Under the pieces are notes generated by a model. The model worked only from the letters and a program-made list of their open reading frames with translations, did no database searches and had not been told where the DNA came from. Below, one piece after another: positions 18,971-28,269 of a stretch of 64,000 nt of DNA; position 1 is the first letter of the stretch; each line of letters starts with the position of its first letter. The translations under genes were made by a program, and so were the position numbers. Origin of the DNA: Actinomyces sp. B33 (GTDB lineage: Bacteria; Actinomycetota; Actinomycetes; Actinomycetales; Actinomycetaceae); NCBI RefSeq assembly GCF_028437565.1, contig NZ_JAMRYR010000004.1:330237-394236 (forward strand), read 5' to 3'.

Positions 18971-20647
18971 ATGACCGACATCGTGGTGACCGACCCGACG
19001 AAGACCCCCGCGTGGGAGGCCCTCGACGCGCGCGCCGAGGACTTCGACCCCGATCTGCGCGCCTGGTTCGCCCAGGACCCGGGCCGCGCCGACGCCTGGA
19101 CGCGTCGGGCCGCCGACCTGCACGTCGACCTGTCGAAGAACCTCGTCGATGCGGCGGTCCTCGACGACCTCCTCGCCCTCGCCGAGCAGACCGGCGTCCT
19201 CGATCTGCGCGATCGGATGTACGCCGGCGAGCGCATCAACGTCACCGAGGACCGCTCGGTCCTCCACACCGCCCTGCGCCGACCGGCCTCCGACAGCCTC
19301 GTCGTCGACGGGAGGGACGCGGTGGCCGACGTCCACGCCGAGCTGACGCGCCTGTACGACTTCGCCGAGCGCGTGAGGTCGGGGGAGTGGACCGGCGTCA
19401 CCGGCAAGCCCGTGCGCACGATCGTCAACATCGGCATCGGCGGCTCCGACCTCGGGCCCGTCATGGCCTACGAGGCCCTGGCCCCCTTCGTCGCCGACGG
19501 CCTCGAGTGCCGCTTCATCTCGAACATCGACCCGACCGACGCGGGAGAGACGACGAAGGGCCTGGATCCGGAGACGACCCTCGTCATCGTCGCCTCCAAG
19601 ACCTTCACGACCCTGGAGACGATCACGAACGCCACGGTCGTGCGCGAGTGGTTCCTCTCGGCGCTGCGCGAGCGCGGGCTGGCCGGCGACGAGGCCTCCA
19701 CCCGGGAGGCGATCGCCAAGCACTTCGTCGCCGTGTCGACGGCCCTCGACCGGGTCGCCGAGTTCGGCATCGACCCGGCCAACGCCTTCGGGTTCTGGAA
19801 CTGGGTCGGCGGGCGCTACTCGGTGGACTCCGCGGTGGGCGCGGCCCTGGCCATCGCCATCGGCCCCGATGGATTCTCCGACTTCCTCGGCGGGTTCCAC
19901 GCGATGGACCGCCATTTCGCCGAGGCCGCCCCCGCCGAGAACGTCCCCCTGATCATGGGCCTCCTCAACGTCTGGTACTCGAACTTCCTGGGGGCGGACA
20001 CGCACGCGGTCCTGCCGTACTCCCAGTACCTCCACCGCTTCCCCGCCTACCTCCAGCAGTTGACGATGGAGTCGAACGGCAAGTCGGTGCGCCGCGACGG
20101 CGCCCCGGTGACCTACGAGACGGGGGAGATCTTCTGGGGCGAGCCGGGGACCAATGGCCAGCACGCGTTCTACCAGCTCATCCATCAGGGGACGCGCATG
20201 GTCCCGGCGGACTTCATCGCCTTCGCGAATCCGGCGTGGCCGTTGGCCGACGGGGAGTCGGACATGCACGAGCTGTTCCTGTCGAACTTCTTCGCCCAGA
20301 CGAAGGCCCTGGCGTTCGGCAAGACCTCCGACGAGGTCCGGGCCGAGGGCACGGACGAGGCGATCGTGCCGGCGCGGGTGTTCACGGGCAATCGCCCGAC
20401 GACGTCGATCATGGCGCCGTCGTTGACGCCGAGGGTGCTCGGCGAGCTCATCGCCCTGTACGAGCACATCACTTTCGTCCAGGGCGCCGTGTGGGGCATC
20501 GATTCCTTCGACCAGTGGGGCGTGGAGCTGGGCAAGGTCCTCGCCAAGCAGATCCTCCCGGCGATCGAGGGGGATGAGGAGGCGCTGGCCTCGCAGGATG
20601 CGTCGACTCGTGGGCTCATCGAGTACTACCGGGCGAATCGGGTGTGA
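18971..20647 (+). CDS. pgi: Glucose-6-phosphate isomerase
   Basis: Interconverts glucose-6- and fructose-6-phosphate. The 558 residues match the long (E. coli/eukaryote-like) class. Conserved regions are [30 protein letters not shown], the catalytic-glutamate segment [28 protein letters not shown] with the catalytic His, and [14 protein letters not shown] with the catalytic Lys. ATG 18971 follows AGGAG by five bases. Adjacent to phosphofructokinase on the same strand, forming a glycolytic pair; ends at a UUCG-loop terminator. Confidence 0.98.
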   Translation: MTDIVVTDPTKTPAWEALDARAEDFDPDLRAWFAQDPGRADAWTRRAADLHVDLSKNLVDAAVLDDLLALAEQTGVLDLRDRMYAGERINVTEDRSVLHTALRRPASDSLVVDGRDAVADVHAELTRLYDFAERVRSGEWTGVTGKPVRTIVNIGIGGSDLGPVMAYEALAPFVADGLECRFISNIDPTDAGETTKGLDPETTLVIVASKTFTTLETITNATVVREWFLSALRERGLAGDEASTREAIAKHFVAVSTALDRVAEFGIDPANAFGFWNWVGGRYSVDSAVGAALAIAIGPDGFSDFLGGFHAMDRHFAEAAPAENVPLIMGLLNVWYSNFLGADTHAVLPYSQYLHRFPAYLQQLTMESNGKSVRRDGAPVTYETGEIFWGEPGTNGQHAFYQLIHQGTRMVPADFIAFANPAWPLADGESDMHELFLSNFFAQTKALAFGKTSDEVRAEGTDEAIVPARVFTGNRPTTSIMAPSLTPRVLGELIALYEHITFVQGAVWGIDSFDQWGVELGKVLAKQILPAIEGDEEALASQDASTRGLIEYYRANRV

Positions 20648-20668
20648 TCGTCGCGCGGATCGCGCGCG

Positions 20669-20694
20669 GGGGCCGCTCCTTCGGGGGCGGCCCC
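20669..20694. terminator. UUCG-tetraloop terminator between pgi and the LacI gene
   Basis: An 11-bp stem (one G-T pair) closed by a C(TTCG)G tetraloop, among the most stable RNA loops. It lies between the converging pgi and LacI-family genes and can serve both. Confidence 0.8.
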
Positions 20695-20716
20695 TCGTCG
20701 TCGGGCGGGCGGGGGC

Positions 20717-21751
20717 TCAGCGGGAGGGCGCGGGGCCGGTGGAGTCGCGCACGACGAGGGAGGCGGGGACGATCCGGCGTTCGAGGGAGGGGGCGGGCGA
20801 GCCGATCCGCGAGAGGAGGAGGTCGACGAGGCCGGCGCCGATGGCGGGGAAGTCGAGGTGGGCGGTCGTCAGCGGGGGGGAGCAGAACTCGGAGAGGGGG
20901 ATGCCGTCGAAGCCGGTGACGGAGACGTCGTCGGGGACGCGGCGGTGGCGCTCGTGGAGGGCGCGGATGGCGCCGAAGGCGCTCTCGTCGTTGGCGCAGA
21001 GGACGGCGGTGGCGCCGGGGTGCTCGTCGACGAGGCGCAGGCCGGCTCGGTAGCCGGAGTGGGCGCTCCAGTCGCCGGGCAGGAGGGGCCCCTCGGGCAG
21101 GCCGGCCTCGTGGAGGCAGGACCTCCAGGCGGCGGCGCGCTGGAGGGCGGAGCGGGAGTCGTCGGGGCCGGCGATGTGGGCGATGGAGCGGTGCCCGAGG
21201 GAGATCAGGTGGGCCATGACGTCGCGCACGCCCCGGTCCTGGTCGGCGACGACGGAGGGGTAGTCGTTGATGAGGCGGGAGTCGGAGACGACGACGGGCA
21301 GGCTCGTGGGCAGGAGGAGGGAGCCGCGGTCGGCTCCCCCGGCCTGGACGATGATGAGGCCGTCGATGGTCTGCTGGCCCAGGCGGACGCCGGCTTCTTG
21401 GAGGTCGCCGGTCTCCGGGTGGCTGACGCGCATGAGGGCGACGGAGTATCCGCGGGACTCGGCGGCCGAGGCGATGCCGGCGGTGATGAGGTTCTCGCCC
21501 GTGCGCTCGGGGTTCTGGGTGATGACGCCGATGGTGCGGAAGGTTCCCGAGCGCAGGGCGCGGGCCGCGCGGTTGGGGGCGTATCCGAGTTGGTTCATCG
21601 CGTCGAGGACGCGTTGGCGGGTGGTCGGGCGGACGTTGGGGGCGTCCCGGGATACGCGTGAGACCGTCTGGGCGGAGACCCCGGCCAGACGGGCGACGTC
21701 CTCGATCGACGGGGCGGGGGCGATGCGCCCGCGCGGTGCGGAGGGGGTCAT
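20717..21751 (-). CDS. LacI-family transcriptional repressor of the lactose/galactoside genes
   Basis: 344 residues. The N-terminal LacI helix-turn-helix with hinge (SIEDVARLAGVSAQTVSRV...NQLGYAPNRAARALRSG) is followed by a periplasmic-binding-protein-like effector domain (TIGVIT, LIIVQAG, VADQDRGV, HIAGPDDSRSA, CANDESAFGAIRAL, VSVTGFDGI). It is divergent from the sugar ABC transporter and lacZ, so a galactoside is the probable inducer. ATG 21751 lies 7 bases after a TACGAT -10 box on the minus strand, suggesting a leaderless mRNA. A start 17 codons earlier (21802) is possible but would lie within the operator. Putative operators at 21787 and 21930. Confidence 0.9.
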   Translation of the reverse strand: MTPSAPRGRIAPAPSIEDVARLAGVSAQTVSRVSRDAPNVRPTTRQRVLDAMNQLGYAPNRAARALRSGTFRTIGVITQNPERTGENLITAGIASAAESRGYSVALMRVSHPETGDLQEAGVRLGQQTIDGLIIVQAGGADRGSLLLPTSLPVVVSDSRLINDYPSVVADQDRGVRDVMAHLISLGHRSIAHIAGPDDSRSALQRAAAWRSCLHEAGLPEGPLLPGDWSAHSGYRAGLRLVDEHPGATAVLCANDESAFGAIRALHERHRRVPDDVSVTGFDGIPLSEFCSPPLTTAHLDFPAIGAGLVDLLLSRIGSPAPSLERRIVPASLVVRDSTGPAPSR

Positions 21752-21758
21752 ACCGGGG

Positions 21759-21764
21759 ATCGTA
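21759..21764 (-). promoter_or_regulatory. -10 box of the LacI-family gene
   Basis: The minus strand reads TGATACGAT (extended -10, TACGAT), 7 bases before the ATG. Confidence 0.5.
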
Positions 21765-21786
21765 TCAGAGGCCAAGCGCCGATATA

Positions 21787-21802
21787 TTGATAACGTCAAC
21801 AA
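21787..21802. promoter_or_regulatory. Putative LacI-family operator O1
   Basis: TTGATAACGTCAACAA: an imperfect palindrome with the central CG typical of LacI/GalR sites (6 of 8 positions symmetric). It lies just upstream of the repressor's own -10 and shares ACGTCAACA with the site at 21930-21945. Confidence 0.5.
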
Positions 21803-21900
21803 TTAGAAAGTGGATGGAGTCGTTCTCAGCACGTACTCAAGTATTTGCTGGAATATCAACAAATAAAGACCCATATGTTATGGAATCGTGATCTGTTTCC

Positions 21901-21945
21901 TTGTGAATCAAGACGTGATGATCCTACTATTGGCGACGTCAACAT
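21901..21945 (+). promoter_or_regulatory. Promoter of the sugar ABC-lacZ operon with operator O2
   Basis: TTGTGA (21901-21906), 18-base spacer, TACTAT (21925-21930). The site TTGGCGACGTCAACAT (21930-21945) overlaps the expected transcript start and shares ACGTCAACA with O1. A third weaker dyad (TTTGCTG...CAACAAA) lies at 21844-21863. The 21780-21950 stretch is clearly AT-richer than its flanks. Repression by the divergent LacI-family protein is inferred. Confidence 0.55.
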
Positions 21946-22024
21946 CTGCTTGTTCCCGACGTTCGCCGACGAGCGGCCAGCCCCTCGGCGCCCCGGGAGC
22001 GCGACACGACGAAGGAGCTCAACG

Positions 22025-23323
22025 ATGAGTGCTACGACCCGGATGATCGCCGCCGCGACGATCGCCCCCCTGTGCCTGGCGATGACCGCCTGCTCGGGGG
22101 CCGGCCAGGCCCCGGCCGCCGATCCCGCGCAGGACCAGACCCTGACCGTGTGGGCCTGGGACCCGAACTTCAACATCTACGCCCTCACGGAGGCCGAGAA
22201 GATCTACCGGGAGACCCACCCCGACTTCCGCCTCGACATCGTCGAGACCCCGTGGGACGACCTCCAGCCCAAGCTGACGACGATCGCCCAGGCGGGCCAG
22301 ACCGACCAGCTCCCCGACATCTTCCTCATGCAGAACTACTCCTTCGAGAAGAACGTCGTGAACTACCCCGACATCTTCTCGCCCATCGACGGCGCGGCCC
22401 TCGACTTCGACGAGTTCCCCGCCTCCGTCGTCGCCAGCTCGACCGTCGACGGCGCCCACTACGGCGTCCCCTTCGACTCGGGCACCGCCATCACTGCCCT
22501 GCGCACCGACGTCCTCGCCCAGGCCGGCTACACCATCGACGACTTCACCGACATCACCTGGGAGGACTTCATCGCCAAGGGCAAGGACGTGCTCGCCGCC
22601 ACCGGCATGCCGCTCCTGTCGACCACCTCGGGCAACTCCGACCTCGTCATGATGATCATGGGCAGCGCCGGCGCCGGACTCTTCGACGCGCAGGGCGCGC
22701 CGACCATCGCCGGCAACGACACCCTCCTCGACGTCGCCGCCATCTACAAGGAGCTCATCGACTCCGGGGTCCTCGTCATCGTCAACTCCTGGGACGAGTA
22801 CATCGGCAGCTTCGTCAACGGCTCCGTCGCCGGCACGATGAACGGCGTGTGGATCGCCGCGAGCATCCAGACCGCGCAGGACCAGGCCGGCCAGTGGGCC
22901 ATCACCAACGTCCCCCGCCTCGACTCGGCGCCCGCAGCCACCAACTACACCTCCAACGGAGGATCCTCCTGGGCCATCAGCGCCAACGCCAACGTCGATC
23001 TGGCCACCGACTTCCTCGCCTCGACCTTCGCCGGATCCGTCGACTTCTACAACACGATCCTCCCCAAGTCCGGCGCCATCGCCAACTGGACGCCCGCCGC
23101 GGGCGCCCCCGCCTACACCGAGCCGCAGGAGTTCTTCGGCGGGCAGGCCATCTACGCCCAGGTCGTCGACTACGGCGGGAAGGTCCCCACCGCCCCCACC
23201 GGCGTCTACCACACCGAGGGCCGCGACGCCGTCAACACCGCGCTGACGAAGATCGCCGACGGCGGCGACCCCGTGCAGGCCTTCGCCGAGGCCCAGGCCA
23301 CCGTCGAATTCGCCATGAAGTGA
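22025..23323 (+). CDS. Extracellular sugar-binding lipoprotein of an ABC importer
   Basis: 432 residues. A short signal peptide with lipobox MTAC (Cys23) indicates a lipid-anchored solute-binding protein. The rest resembles family 1 sugar-binding proteins: QTLTVWAWDPNFNIYALTEAEKIYRE near the start, LPDIFLMQN, GVPFDSGTA, then a late GGSSWAIS. It should deliver a galactoside or oligosaccharide to the two permeases encoded next; lacZ at the operon end makes lactose or related galactosides the best guess. No ATPase gene lies in this operon, so a shared MsiK-like ATPase elsewhere is probably used. ATG 22025 follows AAGGAG. Confidence 0.9.
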   Translation: MSATTRMIAAATIAPLCLAMTACSGAGQAPAADPAQDQTLTVWAWDPNFNIYALTEAEKIYRETHPDFRLDIVETPWDDLQPKLTTIAQAGQTDQLPDIFLMQNYSFEKNVVNYPDIFSPIDGAALDFDEFPASVVASSTVDGAHYGVPFDSGTAITALRTDVLAQAGYTIDDFTDITWEDFIAKGKDVLAATGMPLLSTTSGNSDLVMMIMGSAGAGLFDAQGAPTIAGNDTLLDVAAIYKELIDSGVLVIVNSWDEYIGSFVNGSVAGTMNGVWIAASIQTAQDQAGQWAITNVPRLDSAPAATNYTSNGGSSWAISANANVDLATDFLASTFAGSVDFYNTILPKSGAIANWTPAAGAPAYTEPQEFFGGQAIYAQVVDYGGKVPTAPTGVYHTEGRDAVNTALTKIADGGDPVQAFAEAQATVEFAMK

Positions 23324-23330
23324 CCCCGTC

Positions 23331-23358
23331 GGGGCCGGCGGCGCGAGCCGCCGGCCCC
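23331..23358 (+). other. Intercistronic hairpin between binding-protein and permease genes
   Basis: A perfect 12-bp stem (23331-23342 with 23347-23358) with a GCGA tetraloop of the GNRA type, no T-run. Such hairpins stabilise the upstream mRNA or partly terminate, so that binding protein is made in excess over permeases. Confidence 0.7.
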
Positions 23359-23379
23359 GCGGACGAAAGGACCCGCACC

Positions 23380-24321
23380 ATGACGCCGATCCCGGCCCCG
23401 ACGGCCCCCGAACGCCCGGGGGTCGACACCCGACGGCGCTGGACGACCTCGCGCCGTCGCAGCCTGACCGGCTGGGCCTTCCTCATCCCCGCCTCCCTGC
23501 TCATCGCCGTCATGAGCTTCTGGCCGATGATCGAGGCCCTGATCCTGTCCTTCAAGACCGGGCGCGGAACGCGGCTGTCCTTCGCCGAGCCCCTCTGGTC
23601 GAACTACGAGCGGCTCCTCCACGACGACGTCTTCCTCATGACCCTCAAGACCACCGTCGTCTACCTCGTCGTCCAGGTCCCCCTCATGCTCCTGGCCGCC
23701 CTCGTCCTCGCGGTGATCCTCAACCAGCCGGGCCTGCGATTCACAGCCTTCTGGCGCACCTCGATCTTCCTGCCGTGCGCCGTCTCCCTCGTCTCCTACT
23801 CCCTCGTCTTCCGCACCCTCTTCGCCACCGATGGATTCGTCAACGACGTCCTCGTCTCCTGGCACCTCATCGACGGGCCCATCAACTGGCTCGGACAGCC
23901 CTCCACCGCCCGCATGGTCATCATCCTCGGACTGCTGTGGCGCTGGACCGGGTACAACATGGTCTTCTTCCTCGCCGGGCTGCAGAACGTCGACCCCGCG
24001 ACCATCGAGGCCGCCCGCATCGACGGCGCCGGCCCCATCGCCACCTTCTGGTACGTCATCGTCCCCCAGCTCAAGCCCATGATCCTCCTGACCGCCATCA
24101 TGTCGACCAACGGGACCCTCCAGCTCTTCGACGAATCGTGGAACCTCACGCGCGGGGGCCCCGCCTACGCCTCCATGACGATGTCCCACTACCTCTACGA
24201 GCTGTCCTTCCAGAAGAACCCCAACTTCGGCTACGCCGCGGCCCTGTCCTACGTGATCCTCCTGCTCGTCGCCGTCCTCGCCCTGATCCAGATGAAGGTC
24301 GGTGACCGCCGTGATGACTAA
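23380..24321 (+). CDS. Sugar ABC transporter permease (LacF/MalF-type)
   Basis: 313 residues with six predicted membrane helices. The EAA loop that docks the ATPase is clear (EAARIDGAGPIATFWYVIVPQLKP). An arginine-rich N-terminal cytoplasmic tail precedes the first helix (LTGWAFLIPASLLIAVMSFWP). ATG 23380 is preceded by GAAAGG. The end overlaps the next permease gene. It pairs with the following gene to form the heterodimeric channel of a CUT1-type importer. Confidence 0.92.
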   Translation: MTPIPAPTAPERPGVDTRRRWTTSRRRSLTGWAFLIPASLLIAVMSFWPMIEALILSFKTGRGTRLSFAEPLWSNYERLLHDDVFLMTLKTTVVYLVVQVPLMLLAALVLAVILNQPGLRFTAFWRTSIFLPCAVSLVSYSLVFRTLFATDGFVNDVLVSWHLIDGPINWLGQPSTARMVIILGLLWRWTGYNMVFFLAGLQNVDPATIEAARIDGAGPIATFWYVIVPQLKPMILLTAIMSTNGTLQLFDESWNLTRGGPAYASMTMSHYLYELSFQKNPNFGYAAALSYVILLLVAVLALIQMKVGDRRDD

Positions 24322-25120
24322 ACTGCGCCGAGCCCCCCAGTACCTCGTCCTCTCCCTCGCCTCCGCCTTCTCCCTCTTCCCCCTGTACTTCATGGCGGTC
24401 TCGGCGACGAACACCAGCCAGGACGTCCTATCGACCCGGCTCCTGCCCGGCACCCACCTCCTGCGCAACCTCGACGACCTCCTCGCCGTCCAGGACCTGC
24501 CCGCCGCCCTGTGGCACTCGAGCCTCAACGCGGTCGCCACCACCGTCGCCGCCCTCCTCGTGTGCTCGATCGCCGGCTACGGGTTCGAGATCTTCCACTC
24601 GCGGGCCAAGGACCGGCTGATGAGCGTCCTCCTCCTGGCGATGATGATCCCCTTCGCGGCGACGATGATCCCCCTGTTCCGCATGTTCGCCACCGCCGGC
24701 CTCGTCAACTCCACCCTCGCGGTCATCCTCCCGGCCGTATCCACCCCGTTCCTCATCCTCCTCTTCCGCCAGTCCTCGCGCTCCTTCCCCCACGAGGTGC
24801 TCGAGGCCGCCCGCATCGACGGGCTCAGCGAGATCGCGATCTTCCTGCGCATCTACGTCCCCACGATGCGCGCCACCTACGCGGCCGCCGCCGTCATCAC
24901 CTTCATGACCGCCTGGAACAACTTCCTGTGGCCCAAGGTCATCCTCGTCGACAACGCCTACCAGACCATGCCGATGCTCGTGTCCAACCTGTCGGCCGGG
25001 TACGTGACGAACTACGGCGTCCTCATGCTCGCCGTCCTCATCGCCTCCCTGCCGGCGATGATCGTCTTCCTCGTCCTCCAACGGTCCTTCGCCAACGGCA
25101 TCACGGGAGCGATCAAATGA
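24302..25120 (+). CDS. Sugar ABC transporter permease (LacG/MalG-type)
   Basis: 272 residues with six predicted helices. The EAA loop is EAARIDGLSEIAIFLRIYVPTMR, and the C-terminal part TAWNNFLWPKVIL is typical of the second CUT1 permease. GTG 24302 gives a 20-base overlap with the preceding gene; ATG 24314 in the same frame is an alternative that would drop four residues. The stop overlaps the lacZ ATG (ATGA), so all three are translationally coupled. Confidence 0.92.
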   Translation: MTAVMTKLRRAPQYLVLSLASAFSLFPLYFMAVSATNTSQDVLSTRLLPGTHLLRNLDDLLAVQDLPAALWHSSLNAVATTVAALLVCSIAGYGFEIFHSRAKDRLMSVLLLAMMIPFAATMIPLFRMFATAGLVNSTLAVILPAVSTPFLILLFRQSSRSFPHEVLEAARIDGLSEIAIFLRIYVPTMRATYAAAAVITFMTAWNNFLWPKVILVDNAYQTMPMLVSNLSAGYVTNYGVLMLAVLIASLPAMIVFLVLQRSFANGITGAIK

Positions 25121-28100
25121 CCCGACGCGCACGCGAATTCTCCCCCGACTGGATCGACGACCCCACGGTCGTCGCCGTCAACCGGCTCGCCCCCCATTCC
25201 GACCACCGGTGGTACGCCACCGACGCCGAGGCCGCCGCGCGCGACTCCTCGTACGAGACCGTCCTCGACGGCACCTGGCGCTACCGGCACGCCGATGCCC
25301 CCGGCCTCGTCCCCGACGGCCTGGAGGCCGCCGACTGCGACCTGTCCGACTGGGACGAGATCCCCGTCCCCGCCCACGTCCAACTCCACGGCTACGACCG
25401 CCCCCAGTACGTCAACGTCCAGTACCCCTGGGACGGGCGCGAGGACGTCGACCCGCCGCGCGCCCCCGCCCGCTACAACCCCGTGTCCACCTACGCCACC
25501 GACGTCGACCTCGACGCCCCCGCCGACGGCCAGGGCCTGCGCCTCGTCATCGACGGCGCCGAATCCGCCTGCGCCCTGTGGGTCAACGGGCGCTTCATCG
25601 GCTACTCCACCGACTCCTTCACCCCCGCCGAATTCGACATCACCGGGGCCGCCGAGCCCGGGCGCAACCGCATCGTCATCCGAGTGTGGAAGTGGTGCGC
25701 CGGATCATGGCTCGAGGACCAGGACTTCTTCCGCTTCTCCGGGATCTTCCGCTCCGTGCGCCTCCTGCGCACCCCCCGCGCCCACGTCGAGGACCTCCAC
25801 GTCGTCGCCGACGTCCACGACGACCCGGCCCGCGCCGTCCTCACCGTCGAGGCCCGCCTCGACGGCCCCGGCGCCCCCCGGTGCCGCGTCGACTGCGACC
25901 TCGCCGGCGTCGGCCCCCTCGCCCCCGACGGCCCCGGACGATGGCGCCTCGAGATCGACCGCCCCCGCCTGTGGAGCGACGAGGACCCCCACCTGTACGA
26001 CCTGGCCGTGCGGGTGAGCGACGAGGACGGCCGGCTCCTCGAGCACATCCCCGTGGACGTCGGCCTGCGCCGCTTCGGCATCGAGGACGGGCTGCTGCGG
26101 ATCAACGGCAGGAGAGCCGTCCTCAAAGGGATCAACCGCCACGAGTTCGGCCTCGACGGCCGGGTCGTCGACCGCGCCCGCACCGACGCCGACCTGCGCG
26201 CCCTCAAAGCCCTGGGGGTCAACGCGATCCGCACGAGCCACTACCCGAACTCGACGGACCTCTACGAGCTGTGCGACCGCTACGGCCTCTACGTCATCGA
26301 CGAGGCCAACCTCGAGACCCACGGGACGTGGGACCCCATCGTCCGCGGGCGCCGCCCGATCGACGACGCCGTGCCCGGGGACCGGCCCGAATGGTCCGGC
26401 GCCGTCGTCGACCGGGCCGAGTCGATGATCCTCAGGGACCGCAACCACCCGTGCGTCGTCATGTGGTCGCTGGGCAACGAGTCCTTCGGCGGCACCGTCC
26501 TGCGCGACCTCGCCGACCACGTCAGGGCCCTCGACGACCGGCCCGTCCACTACCAGGGCATCGAGGAGGACGGACGCCACCCCCAGACCTCCGACGTCGC
26601 CTCCCTCATGTACCCGAGCGCCCGCGCAGTCGCCGACCACCTGCGCGAGCACCGCGACAAGCCGCTGATCCTGTGCGAGTACGCGCACGCGATGGGGCAC
26701 TCCCTGGGGGCCGTCGACGACTACCTCGAACTCATGCGCTCCGACGCGCTCTTCCAGGGCGCCTTCGTCTGGGACTTCGCCGATCAGGCGCTGCCCCTCG
26801 GCGACGACGCGGGGCGCCTGGGCTACGGCGGGGACTTCGGCGACGCCCCCCACGACGCGGACTTCTGCGGCAACGGGGTCTTCTTCGCCGACCACACCCC
26901 CACGCCCAAGGCCCGAGAGCTCGCCCACCTGTACCGGCCGATCCGCATGACGATCGGAGCGGGGGGCATCGAGGTCGTCAACGACTACGCGTTCACCGGG
27001 GCCTCGGAGCTGACCTGCGCGCTCGAACTGGCCCGATGGGGGCGGCCCATCGACTCGCGGACCGTCGACTTGACCGCCGGGCCCGGGCAGTCCGAGCGCA
27101 TCGAGCCCCCCTTCGAGATCCCCGACGACGGCGCCGAGTACACGATCACCGCCGTCGTCCGACGCAGGGGGGCGACCGCCTGGGCCCCCGCGGGCCAGGT
27201 CGTCGCCTGGGACCAGGGCGTCGTCTCCGCGAGCCCGTCGGCCGTCCGCCGCGCCCGCGCCGTCGGCCCCCTCGAGCTCATCGAGGGCCGCCACAACATC
27301 GGCGTGCGCGGCGACGGGTTCTCCGTCCTCTTCTCCCGGCTCGCCGGCGGCCTCCAGTCCTACCGCCTCGAGGGCGGCAGCGGGCCCGGGCGCGAGCTCC
27401 TGCGCCGCGTCCCCGCCGTGAACTTCTGGCACGCGCCGACCGCGAACGAGCGCGGGTGGGGGGCTCCCGCCGAGGACGGGCAGTGGCTCCTCGCCTCCCG
27501 CTACGCCTTCCCCGAGCGCGGGTTCGACGCCCTGGGCGCCGTGCGCCTGGACGACCGGGTCCGCGTCGAGTGGGGGCTCGTCCTGCCGAGCGCCCCCGCC
27601 GGGTCCGCGTCGATCCGCGCCGACGTGTTCGCCGACGGCCGGGTCGACACGACGGTCGTCGTCGATCCGGGGCCCGGACTGCCGCCGCCCCCGGAGTTCG
27701 GCGTCCTCTTCGCGCTCGACCCGGCCCTGGGCCGTCTGCGCTGGTACGGCGACGGGCCGGAGGAGACGAGCGCCGACCGCAGGTCGGGGGCCCTCCTGGG
27801 CCTGCACGAGGCGCGGGTCGTCGACCAGCTGACCCCGTATCTGCGCCCTCAGGAGTCCGGGGGCCATACCGGGGTGCGGTGGGCGTCGGTGACGGACGAC
27901 GCCGGGGAGGGGATCGCCTTCGAGGCGGGTGGCGCGCCGATGGAGTTCTCCGCTCTGGCGTGGAGCCTGTTCGAGGTCGAGAACGCCGCCCACCCGCAGG
28001 ATCTGCCGGTCCAGACGGCGACGTGGGTCCGTGCGATGGCGATGCGCCGGGGCGCCGCCGGCGACGACTCGTGGGGGGCCCGCCCCCATCCCCGCTACGA

Positions 28101-28179
28101 GCTGCCCGAGGGGCGACTGGAGTTCTCGTTCTCCTTCCGGGGGATCGGGCCGACTCGCGAAACCGGGGGTTTTTCCTGA
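25117..28179 (+). CDS. lacZ: Beta-galactosidase, glycoside hydrolase family 2
   Basis: Hydrolyses lactose to glucose and galactose in the cytoplasm. The 1020 residues match the full LacZ architecture. It has an N-terminal sugar-binding domain (SWLEDQDFFRFSGIFRSV), an immunoglobulin-like domain, the TIM barrel with GINRHEFG, the acid/base Glu455 in MWSLGNES and the nucleophile Glu521 in LILCEYAHAMGHS, and the C-terminal beta-sandwich (WYGDGPEET, RPQESGGHTGVRW). ATG 25117 overlaps the permease stop. Last gene of the LacI-controlled operon. A weak AAACC-GGG-GGTTT hairpin with T-run spans its stop codon. Confidence 0.97.
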   Translation: MTRRAREFSPDWIDDPTVVAVNRLAPHSDHRWYATDAEAAARDSSYETVLDGTWRYRHADAPGLVPDGLEAADCDLSDWDEIPVPAHVQLHGYDRPQYVNVQYPWDGREDVDPPRAPARYNPVSTYATDVDLDAPADGQGLRLVIDGAESACALWVNGRFIGYSTDSFTPAEFDITGAAEPGRNRIVIRVWKWCAGSWLEDQDFFRFSGIFRSVRLLRTPRAHVEDLHVVADVHDDPARAVLTVEARLDGPGAPRCRVDCDLAGVGPLAPDGPGRWRLEIDRPRLWSDEDPHLYDLAVRVSDEDGRLLEHIPVDVGLRRFGIEDGLLRINGRRAVLKGINRHEFGLDGRVVDRARTDADLRALKALGVNAIRTSHYPNSTDLYELCDRYGLYVIDEANLETHGTWDPIVRGRRPIDDAVPGDRPEWSGAVVDRAESMILRDRNHPCVVMWSLGNESFGGTVLRDLADHVRALDDRPVHYQGIEEDGRHPQTSDVASLMYPSARAVADHLREHRDKPLILCEYAHAMGHSLGAVDDYLELMRSDALFQGAFVWDFADQALPLGDDAGRLGYGGDFGDAPHDADFCGNGVFFADHTPTPKARELAHLYRPIRMTIGAGGIEVVNDYAFTGASELTCALELARWGRPIDSRTVDLTAGPGQSERIEPPFEIPDDGAEYTITAVVRRRGATAWAPAGQVVAWDQGVVSASPSAVRRARAVGPLELIEGRHNIGVRGDGFSVLFSRLAGGLQSYRLEGGSGPGRELLRRVPAVNFWHAPTANERGWGAPAEDGQWLLASRYAFPERGFDALGAVRLDDRVRVEWGLVLPSAPAGSASIRADVFADGRVDTTVVVDPGPGLPPPPEFGVLFALDPALGRLRWYGDGPEETSADRRSGALLGLHEARVVDQLTPYLRPQESGGHTGVRWASVTDDAGEGIAFEAGGAPMEFSALAWSLFEVENAAHPQDLPVQTATWVRAMAMRRGAAGDDSWGARPHPRYELPEGRLEFSFSFRGIGPTRETGGFS

Positions 28180-28229
28180 CAAATCCGTCACGACCGGGGC
28201 CGGGGGCGTGTCGGGCCGGACGGGGCCCG

Positions 28230-28235
28230 TAGCCT
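28230..28235 (+). promoter_or_regulatory. -10 box of the ECF transporter operon
   Basis: TAGCCT, 34 bases before the ATG of the S-component gene; the -35 element is weak (GTGTCG at 28208-28213). Confidence 0.4.
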
Positions 28236-28269
28236 GCTGGGCGGACAGAACCGACACCCAGGAGGACCC

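Noticed and set aside
13790..20467. Minus-strand open frame of 2225 codons antisense to icd, symporter, phosphofructokinase and pgi
   Set aside because: It is a by-product of extreme C/G third-position bias on the plus strand. Its translation is Gly/Asp/Val/Arg-rich low-complexity sequence, and well-conserved genes lie on the other strand.
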